Position numbers and translations under genes: made by a program. A stretch of 64,000 nucleotides of DNA, taken from positions 16,422,501 to 16,486,500 of the forward strand of contig OX637399.1 in NCBI GenBank assembly GCA_951799425.1, written 5' to 3'. This stretch comes from Ilex aquifolium. Taxonomy: Eukaryota > Streptophyta > Magnoliopsida > Aquifoliales > Aquifoliaceae. The notes under the pieces are model-generated. The model worked only from the letters and a program-made list of their open reading frames with translations, searched no databases and had not been told where the DNA came from. Shown here in pieces: positions 49,501 through 52,858 of the stretch (positions are counted from its first letter, which is position 1; every line of letters starts with the position of its first letter).

Positions 49501-52500
49501 GGGGTAACTGTTGTGACAAATAAGTTTAAAGTACATCATATAAGATTCTACCTATATGTGCGTACATAAAATGTATATAAGCATATTTCCACATACATAT
49601 ATATTGTGTTAAAGAGTCAGTTTTGGTTTGTTTTAGGTAAGCAGAATGGTGAATTCACATTCAAACTCAGTACGGGTTCCTCATTTTTGAAAGTGAACCA
49701 AAAATGACCAATACTAAGTGAAATCAACCAATGGAGGCTAGTTTGGTTCAGCTTATTGTTCCAGTGTCCACCCTATTTCCAGTTATCTCTAGATGTCTCA
49801 GGTTTCTATTAAATGTAAGTTGTGAGTCTCTGTTGTTATGTTGTTCCGTTCATTATGATAGGTGGTTTTTGTAAACTAAACAGTAAAATTTTATTAACAA
49901 GGAATTTCTGAGATGAGACATGACAAAATCGGGTGCCTGTCCCCTCCATACACCAAGATTGATAAGAAAAAGAGCGTGCCTAGCTAAATGAAGAGCTACT
50001 TTATTACCATTGTGTCAAACAGTGGACCCATCAAAGTACCGAAACTTCTGCAAGTCGTTTTCAATGTCTGCCACAATGGCTCCCAATGGATCAAACTCTA
50101 TATCCTGCTCACAGATTGATGTCATTACACCCACTAAATCTCCCTCCAATATGTTTTAATCCCAGCCTTGTTCATAAGAAAAATGAATAGTGAAGGACCA
50201 CAGAGTCACTGCGCATGATTAGAAGTTTAATTATTCAAAATAAGTACACACGTGACAAAGGTCACGTGGCTGGTGTATGAATTACTCTAAACGTCAGCCG
50301 AGCCGACACAACCGAGCCTGTGGCAGCGAGTTCGGAAATGATTCCACCTTAACTGATCAAATGTGTTCGGTTTAATAGAACAAATCATGCCGAGCTGTGT
50401 AACAGTTCGGCTTGGTCGATAAGAGCAAATTGAGTTCCGTTCCGCCTAATGGGAAGGAAGATAATGGAATCCCGAAGAATGATTGGCTTGATAAGGAAAT
50501 AACCAAGATTAGGGTGAACGTTATCAACGACCCCGAAGAAATAGACAAATGGGGAATGCTGACAGAGATTCTGGTAGCAATCACTGGAAATCCGACATAA
50601 CATAAGGTGTACCACCTTATCTCCCCAACGTCGGAAACCCTAGCTGAAGGTAAACTTACCACTCTATAAAAAAGGGGTAAATCCGAAGTCAAAGGTACTC
50701 ACTACTGTCTTAAGCATCGGAGGGCCTCCGATCGGTAGTTTGTTCATTTTGCAGGAGCGGTGCAACCATTCTTGTTCACTTGTTCCTAATCAAAATACTA
50801 AGTTTGTAAGAAGTTCTTTTTTACCACTTAAAAATAGCTTCTCTAGCAGTGATCATTTCCAACATTTGGGCAACAGTACTTGCAGTAACCTTCTTGGACA
50901 TACCCACCAAAAATTGACCACACTAATTCCTTATTACAACCCCTACTCCCACAGCTTTCTTCAAGCTCAAAAACAGCCCCATCAAAATTGACTTTAAAAG
51001 ATCCAGCCCTTGGGTTTTACTAAAACAGTTACCTCGGTACTAGACTCCATACTGAAATATAATGCACCCAGTATTACATAGCTTCCTGACTAATTACTTG
51101 AGGCTCCTTTCTTAAGTTGTCATGAATCACGTCTTTCTATGCTTCCATATCATCCAACAATGATCTAGAAAGAGGGAGAATTTATCACCTTTAAGAGCCT
51201 GTTGAACCTCCCATAGCCAGTGCTCAGGTTGCATAATGTGGAACTGCAAGATTTGACTTAAAGAACTCATCAGCCATGATTTCTTTGCCCAAGGACAGTC
51301 CCTCAAAATATGAATACATGTTTCCACCGCATCACCGCAAACCCCACACAGCTCATCCAAACTAATTTTCCTTGGCTTGAGATTTGCATTCGTGCAATTT
51401 GCATCCAGACATACACTCCATGCAAAAATTTTAATTTTTCTTGTATGTTTTGGTTCCAAAGGAATGACCAGCTAGTCTCACCTAACCTACACGAAGCCCC
51501 ATCTGTATCAGAAGCTACCCTTGCTAAATTATTCAACAGTTGGGTGATATGCACTTTGGACCAAAAAATTTCCTTTGCGATTGTTAAGAGTTCTTATTTA
51601 TTGTTAGTCGTGTTGGTTAATATTGTAATTGCTCGTATGCTATAAATAAGAAGGTGTAGAGCAACATTAGCTCATACACATTATTTTCCTCAGTCCCTTT
51701 CTCTTTTTTCTTTTCTTTCTCTTCCTCCTAAATCTAAACCCTAATATTTGATTATTTGAATCTCAACTGGGATTATAATGCCAAGCTATGCAAGTCCCAT
51801 TGTAGGAAAGAGCCATTACGATACCTGTATCGCTGATAATTGAAGTTCTTGTAAAGTTACTCTGTAACTGATGGGCATAGCCATGATACTAACTGCTCTT
51901 CCAATGGTGAGGGCACGGTTCAAGCCCCTTTAAGGGCATGATGAATTGCGGGGCGTGGGGACCCCAGGCTATGGGCTGGGTGGGGACAATTCTAGGGGGA
52001 AAATTTTGATTTAGTCATTTGCTTTTACTAGATTAATTCCTGTGCCAGCAATGTTGAATATCAATATGGGGGTTGACACTTATTTTTTGTGCATGTATTA
52101 GCTTATATGTGTGTCTTTATTATGGATGGTAGACATACATGCTATGCACATTAATTGAACAACAAAATTTCTGAAGATCATATAATATTAAAATGGAAAA
52201 ACTATAAAAAGCCGCAATAACAATGGTATATGGTAAATTCTTGTGATTATGATGATCAACTACTGGTTACCTTACGAAACGTTGTGTTCCTTTCTTCAAA
52301 GTTTTCTGTATGTTTTTGAAGTTCACTAAGACTCTTTAACTATCCGAATTTGTGACAGTTATAGGTTTCTCAATGAAGTTTATAATGGCAAGCTCACTTA
52401 AATGTTTCTCTCTAATTGTTACAAACTGGTTTTGACAGATCAATGAAAAGGGACAACTTCGCCTTAGCCGCCGAGCACTGCTTCCAGATCCAAATCCAGA

Positions 52501-52858
52501 GAATTCCAGTGTAAAGCAACGTCCAAGTAATTTTAACGATAATACAGCTTCGCAAAAAACTCCTGATAAGGGTACACCTAAGAAGGTTTTGGGCATAACA
52601 AAGGATGGTTTAGCAGGAAATAACATTGAACACCCCAAGAGTAAAAATGTTGCTCCAAAACTCACAAATCCTATCAAGCATAAGTCAGCAGAGGACAATC
52701 TGTTTTCAGAGGACAAGGTAGTCAAGAGATTAGATAGCTCTGCCAAGGATGGGCCATATTTTAACAAGGATAGGCAAAAGAAGAGCAGCAGCAAACCTGT
52801 TATCAGTATATCCAGCAACAATGAAAATACATTAGTAAATGGAGAGGCCAAAGTATAG
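2405..52858 (+). CDS. PNP1: Chloroplast polyribonucleotide nucleotidyltransferase (PNPase), 3' part, 16 exons
   Basis: PNPase degrades RNA 3' to 5' with phosphate and can polymerise tails; this type acts in chloroplast mRNA and rRNA processing. Sixteen exons join in phase, all with GT-AG borders, into 663 codons plus TAG: 2405-2518, 9535-9789, 11657-11731, 20047-20160, 21445-21537, 39798-39976, 40098-40281, 40463-40510, 40678-40750, 45051-45124, 45210-45317, 45412-45506, 46089-46152, 47802-47855, 47939-47980, 52439-52858. Window residues 1-148 are the helical linker with an acidic insert, 149 to about 375 the second RNase PH core, about 398-460 KH, about 466-540 S1, and the rest a Ser/Lys-rich tail ending VNGEAKV. 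Phosphate-site PSRREIGHG and NGSS-SMASVC and the catalytic acids and Lys of [10 protein letters not shown] are kept. The tail and linker fit the chloroplast rather than the mitochondrial paralogue. About 260 N-terminal residues lie outside the window. No stop or frameshift is seen, so the gene looks functional. Confidence 0.93.
3975..4161 (+). mobile_element. LTR of a second copia family followed by a primer-binding site
   Basis: It starts TGTTAAAGGTC and has CTATAAATAA-like promoter sequence (cattataaataagag), then a pyrimidine-rich stretch. It is followed by ACTTCGTACCAGAGCAG, a mutated TGGTATCAGAGC primer-binding site. A homologous LTR sits at 51592-51765. The leader after it (about 4162-5270) contains no recognisable capsid domain, and no second copy of this LTR is seen downstream. 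It is a partial insertion or recombinant 5' end within the older element. Confidence 0.6.
5271..8565 (+). pseudogene. copia gag-pol remnant (zinc knuckle to RNase H)
   Basis: Pieces in several frames follow copia order. There is a damaged zinc-knuckle region near 5290-5370. A protease-like [15 protein letters not shown] lies near 5580 (the DSGA motif has become DLGV). The pre-integrase and integrase stretch runs about 5850-6740, with [10 protein letters not shown], a [10 protein letters not shown]-like segment and [20 protein letters not shown] pieces lie at 7240-8060 and RNase H at 8100-8560, ending near [14 protein letters not shown] just before the polypurine tract. Many stops and frameshifts mean it codes for nothing intact. 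Confidence 0.8.
8742..9534 (+). other. PNP1: PNP1 intron A-B, 3' part
   Basis: Ordinary AT-rich intron between the copia element and exon B. Nothing recognisable was seen apart from the acceptor tract ending accattttcag at 9534. Confidence 0.6.
9535..9789 (+). CDS. PNP1: PNP1 exon B (linker with acidic insert)
   Basis: 255 bases, phase 0 at both ends. It continues the helical linker ([40 protein letters not shown]) and then carries an acidic run EDEDEDEE before KSAPL. The acidic insert between the two PH cores is a feature I associate with the chloroplast enzyme of plants rather than bacterial PNPase. The donor is gtaaca after CCC CTG. Confidence 0.92.
9790..11656 (+). other. PNP1: PNP1 intron B-C
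   Basis: 1.87 kb without a recognisable gene or clear element. There is a short GT repeat at 9829-9842. The stretch 10870-11260 is somewhat pyrimidine-rich and has a 71-codon open frame on the minus strand that resembles nothing I know. The acceptor is ccctctatag at 11656. Confidence 0.6.
11657..11731 (+). CDS. PNP1: PNP1 exon C (linker to second core)
   Basis: 75 bases, 25 codons, phase 0: [20 protein letters not shown] followed by RRIVE. This is the helix leading into the second RNase PH core. Donor GAG|gtatag. Confidence 0.93.
11837..12198. mobile_element. hAT-type MITE with 8-bp TSD
   Basis: 362 bp. The left end CAAGGATCAAAATATCG and the inverted right end CAAAGATCAAAATTTCG form a terminal inverted repeat. 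It is flanked by GTGCTAAT (11829-11836) and GTGCTAAC (12199-12206), an 8-bp target duplication with one difference, which is the hAT size. The interior is built of repeated TTTCGAAACNTTTCGAAAT-like motifs and has no coding capacity. It lies about 100 bases downstream of exon C. Confidence 0.82.
13187..14999. mobile_element. Inner copy of the same MITE family, carrying copia sequence
   Basis: Starts CAGGGGTGGAGCCAG and ends CATAGATCCGCCCTTTG. Flanks ATTGTGGG (13179-13186) and ATTTTAGG (15000-15007) agree at 6 of 8 positions, a decayed TSD. The left 270 bases and right 120 bases match the outer copy, but the middle of about 500 bases is replaced by 1.42 kb of copia sequence without LTRs. Confidence 0.72.
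13456..14878 (+). pseudogene. LTR-less copia fragment (leader, gag zinc knuckle, protease, start of integrase)
   Basis: An open frame from 13924 to 14253 reads a glycine/serine/arginine-rich stretch and then [14 protein letters not shown], a CX2CX4HX4C knuckle with Tyr in place of the His. Later frames give [12 protein letters not shown] (protease DSG) near 14360 and [13 protein letters not shown] near 14840, where it stops at the border with MITE sequence. There is no LTR, primer site or polypurine tract. It is close in sequence to the zinc-knuckle region of the copia at 5271. No capsid (UBN2-like) domain precedes the knuckle. Confidence 0.75.
15221..16129. other. PNP1: PNP1 intron C-D, unassigned
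   Basis: AT-rich sequence with no gene. A fragment at about 15560 (GCTGGAGCCAGATATCC) faintly resembles the MITE end at 12457 and may be another worn copy; no partner end was found. A 105-codon open frame at 15739-16053 is very AT-rich and resembles no family I know. Confidence 0.4.
16130..17634 (-). mobile_element. Internally deleted minus-strand copia element
   Basis: On the minus strand the 5' LTR is 17634 down to 17415 (starts TGTTAGAATACTAC). A perfect TGGTATCAGAGC primer-binding site lies at 17400-17412. The 3' LTR, poorly preserved and perhaps truncated, runs from about 16251 down to about 16130 (starts GTTAGAATGCTAC). Just inside it is the end of pol, reading [20 protein letters not shown]. 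Between these are only about 1.1 kb, with no capsid, protease, integrase or RT, so the element is non-autonomous. Confidence 0.7.
16750..17115. repeat. Degenerate tandem repeats in the leader of the deleted copia
   Basis: Units of roughly 35-40 bases recur with variation around the words GATGAAAACCACTAAA, GATTGAAAATACTAAA and GTTGAAAACACTGAA. They fill the region between primer-binding site and pol end. No reading frame is preserved, so it looks like an expanded untranslated leader. Confidence 0.55.
17635..18530. other. PNP1: PNP1 intron C-D, unassigned
   Basis: No gene. A C6-G7 palindrome lies at 17932-17944. The stretch around 17990-18160 looks like retrotransposon leader or LTR (AAATAGGTAGGTAATACATA, then a pyrimidine-rich run) but no partner was found. 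Confidence 0.4.
18640..20026 (+). pseudogene. LINE fragment, endonuclease region (RTE-like), fused close to exon D
   Basis: Broken frames give the apurinic-type endonuclease of a non-LTR retrotransposon: [13 protein letters not shown] near 18770, [14 protein letters not shown] near 18850, [55 protein letters not shown], then [15 protein letters not shown] and later [11 protein letters not shown] and [10 protein letters not shown]. This order fits plant RTE-type LINEs. The RT domain and 3' end are missing; the element stops about 20 bases before the exon D acceptor. Many stops are present. The left border is uncertain. Confidence 0.72.
20047..20160 (+). CDS. PNP1: PNP1 exon D (start of second RNase PH core)
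   Basis: 114 bases, 38 codons: [20 protein letters not shown] then [18 protein letters not shown]. This is the conserved opening of the second RNase PH core. Acceptor cttttcgcag at 20046, donor CAG|gttggt. Its upstream intron context is LINE-derived almost to the acceptor. Confidence 0.94.
20867..21122 (+). mobile_element. TRIM (miniature LTR retrotransposon) with perfect TSD
   Basis: 256 bp with LTRs of about 80 and 72 bp (20867-20946 and 21051-21122), both starting TGTTGAAATATAAATACTTA. The left LTR has a 9-base extra segment. After the left LTR comes ATCGGAGCAGGAGG, a worn TGGTATCAGAGC primer site. Before the right LTR is CACGTGAGGGGCCG as polypurine tract. The perfect 5-bp duplication CCAAA flanks it (20862-20866, 21123-21127). 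It has no coding capacity. Confidence 0.85.
21445..21537 (+). CDS. PNP1: PNP1 exon E (second RNase PH core)
   Basis: 93 bases, 31 codons: [20 protein letters not shown] then [23 protein letters not shown] is the stretch I associate with the chloroplast paralogue. Acceptor gttttacag at 21444, donor CAG|gtgtgt. The next intron is 18,260 bases long. Confidence 0.94.
21538..22817 (+). other. PNP1: PNP1 intron E-F, first part
   Basis: Ordinary intron without a gene or a recognised element, apart from the AG microsatellite at 22464-22504. Confidence 0.5.
22464..22504. repeat. (AG)n microsatellite
   Basis: About 20 uninterrupted AG units in the intron. Confidence 0.95.
23244..23500. repeat. Two 137-bp tandem units in the solo LTR
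   Basis: TCAAGAATAACACAAT recurs at 23244 and 23381, and GGTGAATCATATCATAATGG follows in both. The second copy is partly truncated by the next repeat. Confidence 0.75.
23501..23985. repeat. Two 245-bp tandem units in the solo LTR
   Basis: The unit starting ATATCTCAGGGTTGGATCC at 23501 is repeated almost base for base from 23746. The units contain TTGGCGCCCGGGAAC and two GGGTCACCACAG motifs. High identity implies a recent duplication. Confidence 0.9.
24384..24395 (-). promoter_or_regulatory. TATA box of the solo LTR
   Basis: The minus strand reads GGCCTATAAATAGGGGA, a canonical plant TATA box about 500 bases into the LTR. Transcription would start near 24355 and run towards PNP1 exons E and D in antisense. 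Confidence 0.65.
24633..24775. promoter_or_regulatory. Cluster of heat-shock elements in the solo LTR
   Basis: The consensus for plant heat-shock factors is alternating TTC/GAA boxes at 5-base spacing. Perfect three-box elements are at 24633-24645 (TTCTAGAACCTTC), 24653-24665 (TTCTAGAAACTTC), 24703-24715 (TTCTTGAACTTTC) and 24743-24755 (TTCTAGAATATTC). The first two are in phase and joined by TTCTAGATCTTTC, making seven boxes with six perfect. They lie about 240-380 bases upstream of the TATA box. Part of the regularity comes from a TTCTAGA-rich repeat. Confidence 0.7.
24896..25375 (+). other. PNP1: PNP1 intron E-F between solo LTR and MITE
   Basis: No gene or element recognised; it is ordinary intron sequence. 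Confidence 0.5.
25384..26133. mobile_element. hAT-type MITE, 750 bp, perfect 8-bp TSD
   Basis: Terminal inverted repeats TAGGGGTGCAACTCGGG and (inverted right end) TAGGGGTGCAACTTGGG. Perfect TGATATAC duplications lie at 25376-25383 and 26134-26141. The interior has GGGTTGGGTTTGGGTT-like runs near both ends, a short telomere-like CCCTAACCCTA stretch near 25470 and a GAGAGGGAGGAGTGACGA repeat at 25750-25820. It does not encode a transposase. Confidence 0.88.
26142..26540 (+). other. PNP1: PNP1 intron E-F, unassigned
   Basis: No gene or recognised element; continues to the start of a degenerate inverted-repeat element. Confidence 0.5.
27720..31740 (+). pseudogene. copia gag-pol remnant
   Basis: Gag starts ATGTCTGAAGTTAG at 27720; the capsid piece reads [19 protein letters not shown] near 27810 and [18 protein letters not shown] near 28020. 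A knuckle-like [14 protein letters not shown] lies near 28500. Protease: [20 protein letters not shown] at 28830. Integrase pieces follow, including [11 protein letters not shown] at 29671-29703 and the [18 protein letters not shown] stretch. RT has [15 protein letters not shown]-like sequence near 31160, and RNase H starts near 31350 with [12 protein letters not shown] and [18 protein letters not shown]. Stops, frameshifts and a 402-bp duplication interrupt it. Confidence 0.82.
30099..30902. repeat. 402-bp tandem duplication inside copia pol
   Basis: GAAGAGATGCGAGA at 30111 recurs at 30513, and about 400 bases after each are alike, including CTCTTTACCTATTG and ACTACGTGTGGAAGATTGG. It duplicates the integrase-RT linker region. 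The second copy has a short internal deletion. The copies have since diverged. Confidence 0.85.
33901..34190 (+). pseudogene. copia gag remnant, zinc knuckle only
   Basis: An ATG at 33901 opens [20 protein letters not shown]. After a frameshift near 34000 comes [14 protein letters not shown], a complete CX2CX4HX4C knuckle, then a proline-rich stretch and a TAG at 34188. The roughly 250-residue capsid domain normally before the knuckle is absent; 33364-33900 reads as non-coding leader. Confidence 0.75.
34197..36131 (+). pseudogene. copia protease and integrase, one in-frame stop
   Basis: Protease motif [14 protein letters not shown] is near the start. The pre-integrase knuckle region follows ([14 protein letters not shown]). 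The integrase catalytic positions are visible in [15 protein letters not shown] and [14 protein letters not shown] single TAG at 35127-35129 splits the frame inside the integrase. The C-terminal linker runs to a TGA at 36129. Confidence 0.88.
36212..37728 (+). pseudogene. copia reverse transcriptase and RNase H, broken
   Basis: RT starts in a shifted frame with [15 protein letters not shown] and [11 protein letters not shown], includes [17 protein letters not shown], a TGA at 36635, then [14 protein letters not shown] (the YVDD active site). RNase H has [13 protein letters not shown], another frame change near 37360-37430, and [11 protein letters not shown] near the end, followed by the polypurine tract. 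Few lesions, so pseudogenisation is recent. Confidence 0.88.
37851..38847 (+). other. PNP1: PNP1 intron E-F, unassigned
   Basis: AT-rich intron; no gene and no recognised element. Confidence 0.5.
38856..39149. mobile_element. hAT-type MITE, 294 bp
   Basis: The left end TAGGGCTGTCAATGGG and the inverted right end TAGGGCTAGCAATTC form a short imperfect inverted repeat. Flanks TCTAGGAA (38848-38855) and CCTAGGAA (39150-39157) match at 7 of 8. The interior is rich in GTGTCGTG-like words and is non-coding. Confidence 0.78.
39353..39643 (-). pseudogene. Retrotransposon gag fragment with a duplicated zinc knuckle
   Basis: A 96-codon minus-strand frame holds two CX2CX4HX4C knuckles, [14 protein letters not shown] and [14 protein letters not shown], each followed by a poly-lysine run and GKSK. 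They arise from a tandem duplication of about 107 bases, so the unit repeats at nucleotide level too. No other gag or pol part and no LTR is visible nearby. The source family is unknown; the knuckle spacing fits retrotransposon gag. Confidence 0.6.
39798..39976 (+). CDS. PNP1: PNP1 exon F (second core, phosphate site)
   Basis: 179 bases, phase 0 in and phase 2 out: [40 protein letters not shown], then [25 protein letters not shown] and NGSS line the phosphate site. Acceptor tttttgcag at 39797, donor AG|gtcaag. The following intron is only 121 bases and contains a T14-G12 tract. Confidence 0.95.
39990..40015. repeat. T14-G12 homopolymer tract in a 121-base PNP1 intron
   Basis: A run of T directly followed by a run of G between exons F and G. 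A like tract lies at 47695-47720 before exon N. Confidence 0.9.
40098..40281 (+). CDS. PNP1: PNP1 exon G (second core, catalytic)
   Basis: 184 bases: [37 protein letters not shown], then [19 protein letters not shown]. The acids and lysine equal to E. coli D486, D492 and K494 are all present in [10 protein letters not shown], so catalysis should be intact. Donor AAG|gtctta. Confidence 0.95.
40463..40510 (+). CDS. PNP1: PNP1 exon H (second core)
   Basis: 48 bases, 16 codons, [16 protein letters not shown], the strand following the catalytic site. Acceptor acactgcag, donor AAG|gtttgg. Confidence 0.94.
40678..40750 (+). CDS. PNP1: PNP1 exon I (end of second core)
   Basis: 73 bases, phase 0 in and 1 out: [20 protein letters not shown] then KHIL plus one base that joins exon J to make Ala. 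Acceptor ttcctgtcag. Confidence 0.93.
41176..44289 (-). pseudogene. copia pol remnant, minus strand
   Basis: From right to left: protease remainder [19 protein letters not shown] near 44230-44285; pre-integrase pieces; integrase [16 protein letters not shown] near 43570 (the second catalytic Asp region); [22 protein letters not shown] at 41950-42050; RNase [21 protein letters not shown] at 41310-41410 and the end near 41200. Multiple stops. It is related to the copia at 26789 (both carry GSSS and SPCSGRDK-like or TCCGRDK-like protease flanks). Confidence 0.75.
42590..42920 (-). mobile_element. TRIM inserted in the minus-strand copia
   Basis: 331 bp. Minus-strand LTRs are 42920-42825 (starts TGTTAAGAGAGCTTG) and 42702-42590 (starts TGTTAAGAGAATTTG). 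Between them are a primer site, TGGTATTAGAGTTAAGCC on the minus strand (42824-42807), and the polypurine tract CACTTGAGGGGG (42714-42703). The internal region is about 120 bases and codes for nothing. A clean 5-bp target duplication was not found. Confidence 0.78.
44352..45050 (+). other. PNP1: PNP1 intron I-J, 3' part
   Basis: AT-rich intron with no gene; the right flank of the truncated copia LTR. The acceptor tract tcttcttcttcag ends at 45050. Confidence 0.5.
45051..45124 (+). CDS. PNP1: PNP1 exon J (core to KH junction)
   Basis: 74 bases, phase 1 in and 0 out: (A)[20 protein letters not shown] then HVMK. It links the second core to the KH domain. Donor AAG|gttggt. Confidence 0.93.
45210..45317 (+). 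CDS. PNP1: PNP1 exon K (KH domain)
   Basis: 108 bases, 36 codons: [20 protein letters not shown] then [26 protein letters not shown] carries the GXXG loop of the KH RNA-binding fold. Donor ATA|gtaagc. Confidence 0.95.
45412..45506 (+). CDS. PNP1: PNP1 exon L (KH end, S1 start)
   Basis: 95 bases, phase 0 in and 2 out: [20 protein letters not shown] then [11 protein letters not shown] and a split Arg. The KH domain ends and the S1 domain begins. Acceptor gctgttgcag, donor AG|gtcacc. Confidence 0.95.
46089..46152 (+). CDS. PNP1: PNP1 exon M (S1 domain)
   Basis: 64 bases: (R)[20 protein letters not shown] then [10 protein letters not shown] is the conserved S1 strand that faces RNA. Acceptor ttccaatcag, donor GAG|gtatat. 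Confidence 0.95.
46153..47801 (+). other. PNP1: PNP1 intron M-N
   Basis: 1.65 kb without a recognised gene. The stretch 47165-47497 has open frames on both strands, but neither resembles a known protein. A T13-G12 tract followed by (GA)n lies at 47695-47746, close before exon N. Confidence 0.5.
47802..47855 (+). CDS. PNP1: PNP1 exon N (S1 domain)
   Basis: 54 bases, 18 codons, [27 protein letters not shown] is the hallmark S1 motif. Donor GAT|gtaagc. Confidence 0.95.
47939..47980 (+). CDS. PNP1: PNP1 exon O (S1 domain)
   Basis: 42 bases, 14 codons, [14 protein letters not shown]. The smallest coding exon; it is separated from exon N by 83 bases and from exon P by 4458. Acceptor ccttgcag, donor GAG|gttagg. 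Confidence 0.95.
47981..49859 (+). other. PNP1: PNP1 intron O-P, first part
   Basis: No gene. A possible worn MITE spans about 48851-49774: TTAGGGATGCACATAGG at the left and GTGTCCACCCTA at the right form an imperfect inverted repeat, with weak flanking similarity (GTGCCAAT and TTTCCAGT). The middle (49018-49260) may be another insertion. Nothing here is secure. Confidence 0.35.
49860..51590 (-). pseudogene. LINE (L1-type) 3' part: zinc-binding RT tail and RNase H, interrupted
   Basis: Minus-strand frames give the reverse-transcriptase zinc-binding region at 51130-51550 ([40 protein letters not shown] with the C-C-H-C pattern, DCPWAKKSW). Next is the start of a plant-type RNase H near 50930-51000 ([20 protein letters not shown]). 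After an interrupting LTR comes its end at 49900-50130 ([40 protein letters not shown]). The order fits plant L1-like LINEs. The RT catalytic core is missing and stops are present. Confidence 0.75.
50175..50760 (+). mobile_element. Gypsy-type LTR fragment inside the LINE
   Basis: The LINE RNase H reading is broken here by unrelated sequence with LTR features: CTCTATAAAAAAGGGG near 50660 as TATA, then TACTCACTACTGTCTTAAGC and ATCGGAGGGCCTCCGATCGG. This CGGAGNGCC end is one I associate with LTRs of Tat/Ogre-type gypsy elements. Exact borders and target duplication could not be fixed. No coding part is present. Confidence 0.55.
51592..51765 (+). mobile_element. LTR of the same copia family as 3975-4161
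   Basis: 174 bp, starts TGTTAAGAGTTC, contains CTATAAATAAG and a pyrimidine-rich region, ends AATCTCA. It is followed by ACTGGGATTATAATGCC, a worn primer-binding site. No internal coding region follows, so it is a partial element or a solo LTR with a little leader. It abuts the LINE fragment. Confidence 0.65.
51766..52438 (+). other. PNP1: PNP1 intron O-P, 3' part
   Basis: AT-rich intron with a short leader remnant after the LTR at its left end. No gene. The acceptor gttttgacag ends at 52438. Confidence 0.5.
52439..52858 (+). CDS. PNP1: PNP1 exon P (S1 end and C-terminal tail, stop)
   Basis: 420 bases: [16 protein letters not shown] closes the S1 domain. A tail of about 120 residues follows, rich in Ser, Lys and Asn ([31 protein letters not shown]), and ends [10 protein letters not shown] before TAG at 52856. 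The end resembles the chloroplast enzyme of Arabidopsis as I remember it. The tail is probably disordered. Confidence 0.94.
   Translation: MNEKGQLRLSRRALLPDPNPENSSVKQRPSNFNDNTASQKTPDKGTPKKVLGITKDGLAGNNIEHPKSKNVAPKLTNPIKHKSAEDNLFSEDKVVKRLDSSAKDGPYFNKDRQKKSSSKPVISISSNNENTLVNGEAKV

Noticed and set aside
2405-52858. Mitochondrial PNP2 as identity of the PNPase gene
   Set aside because: The linker, [12 protein letters not shown] stretch and the VNGEA-type C-terminus fit the chloroplast enzyme as I remember it; the mitochondrial enzyme differs there. An alignment would settle it.
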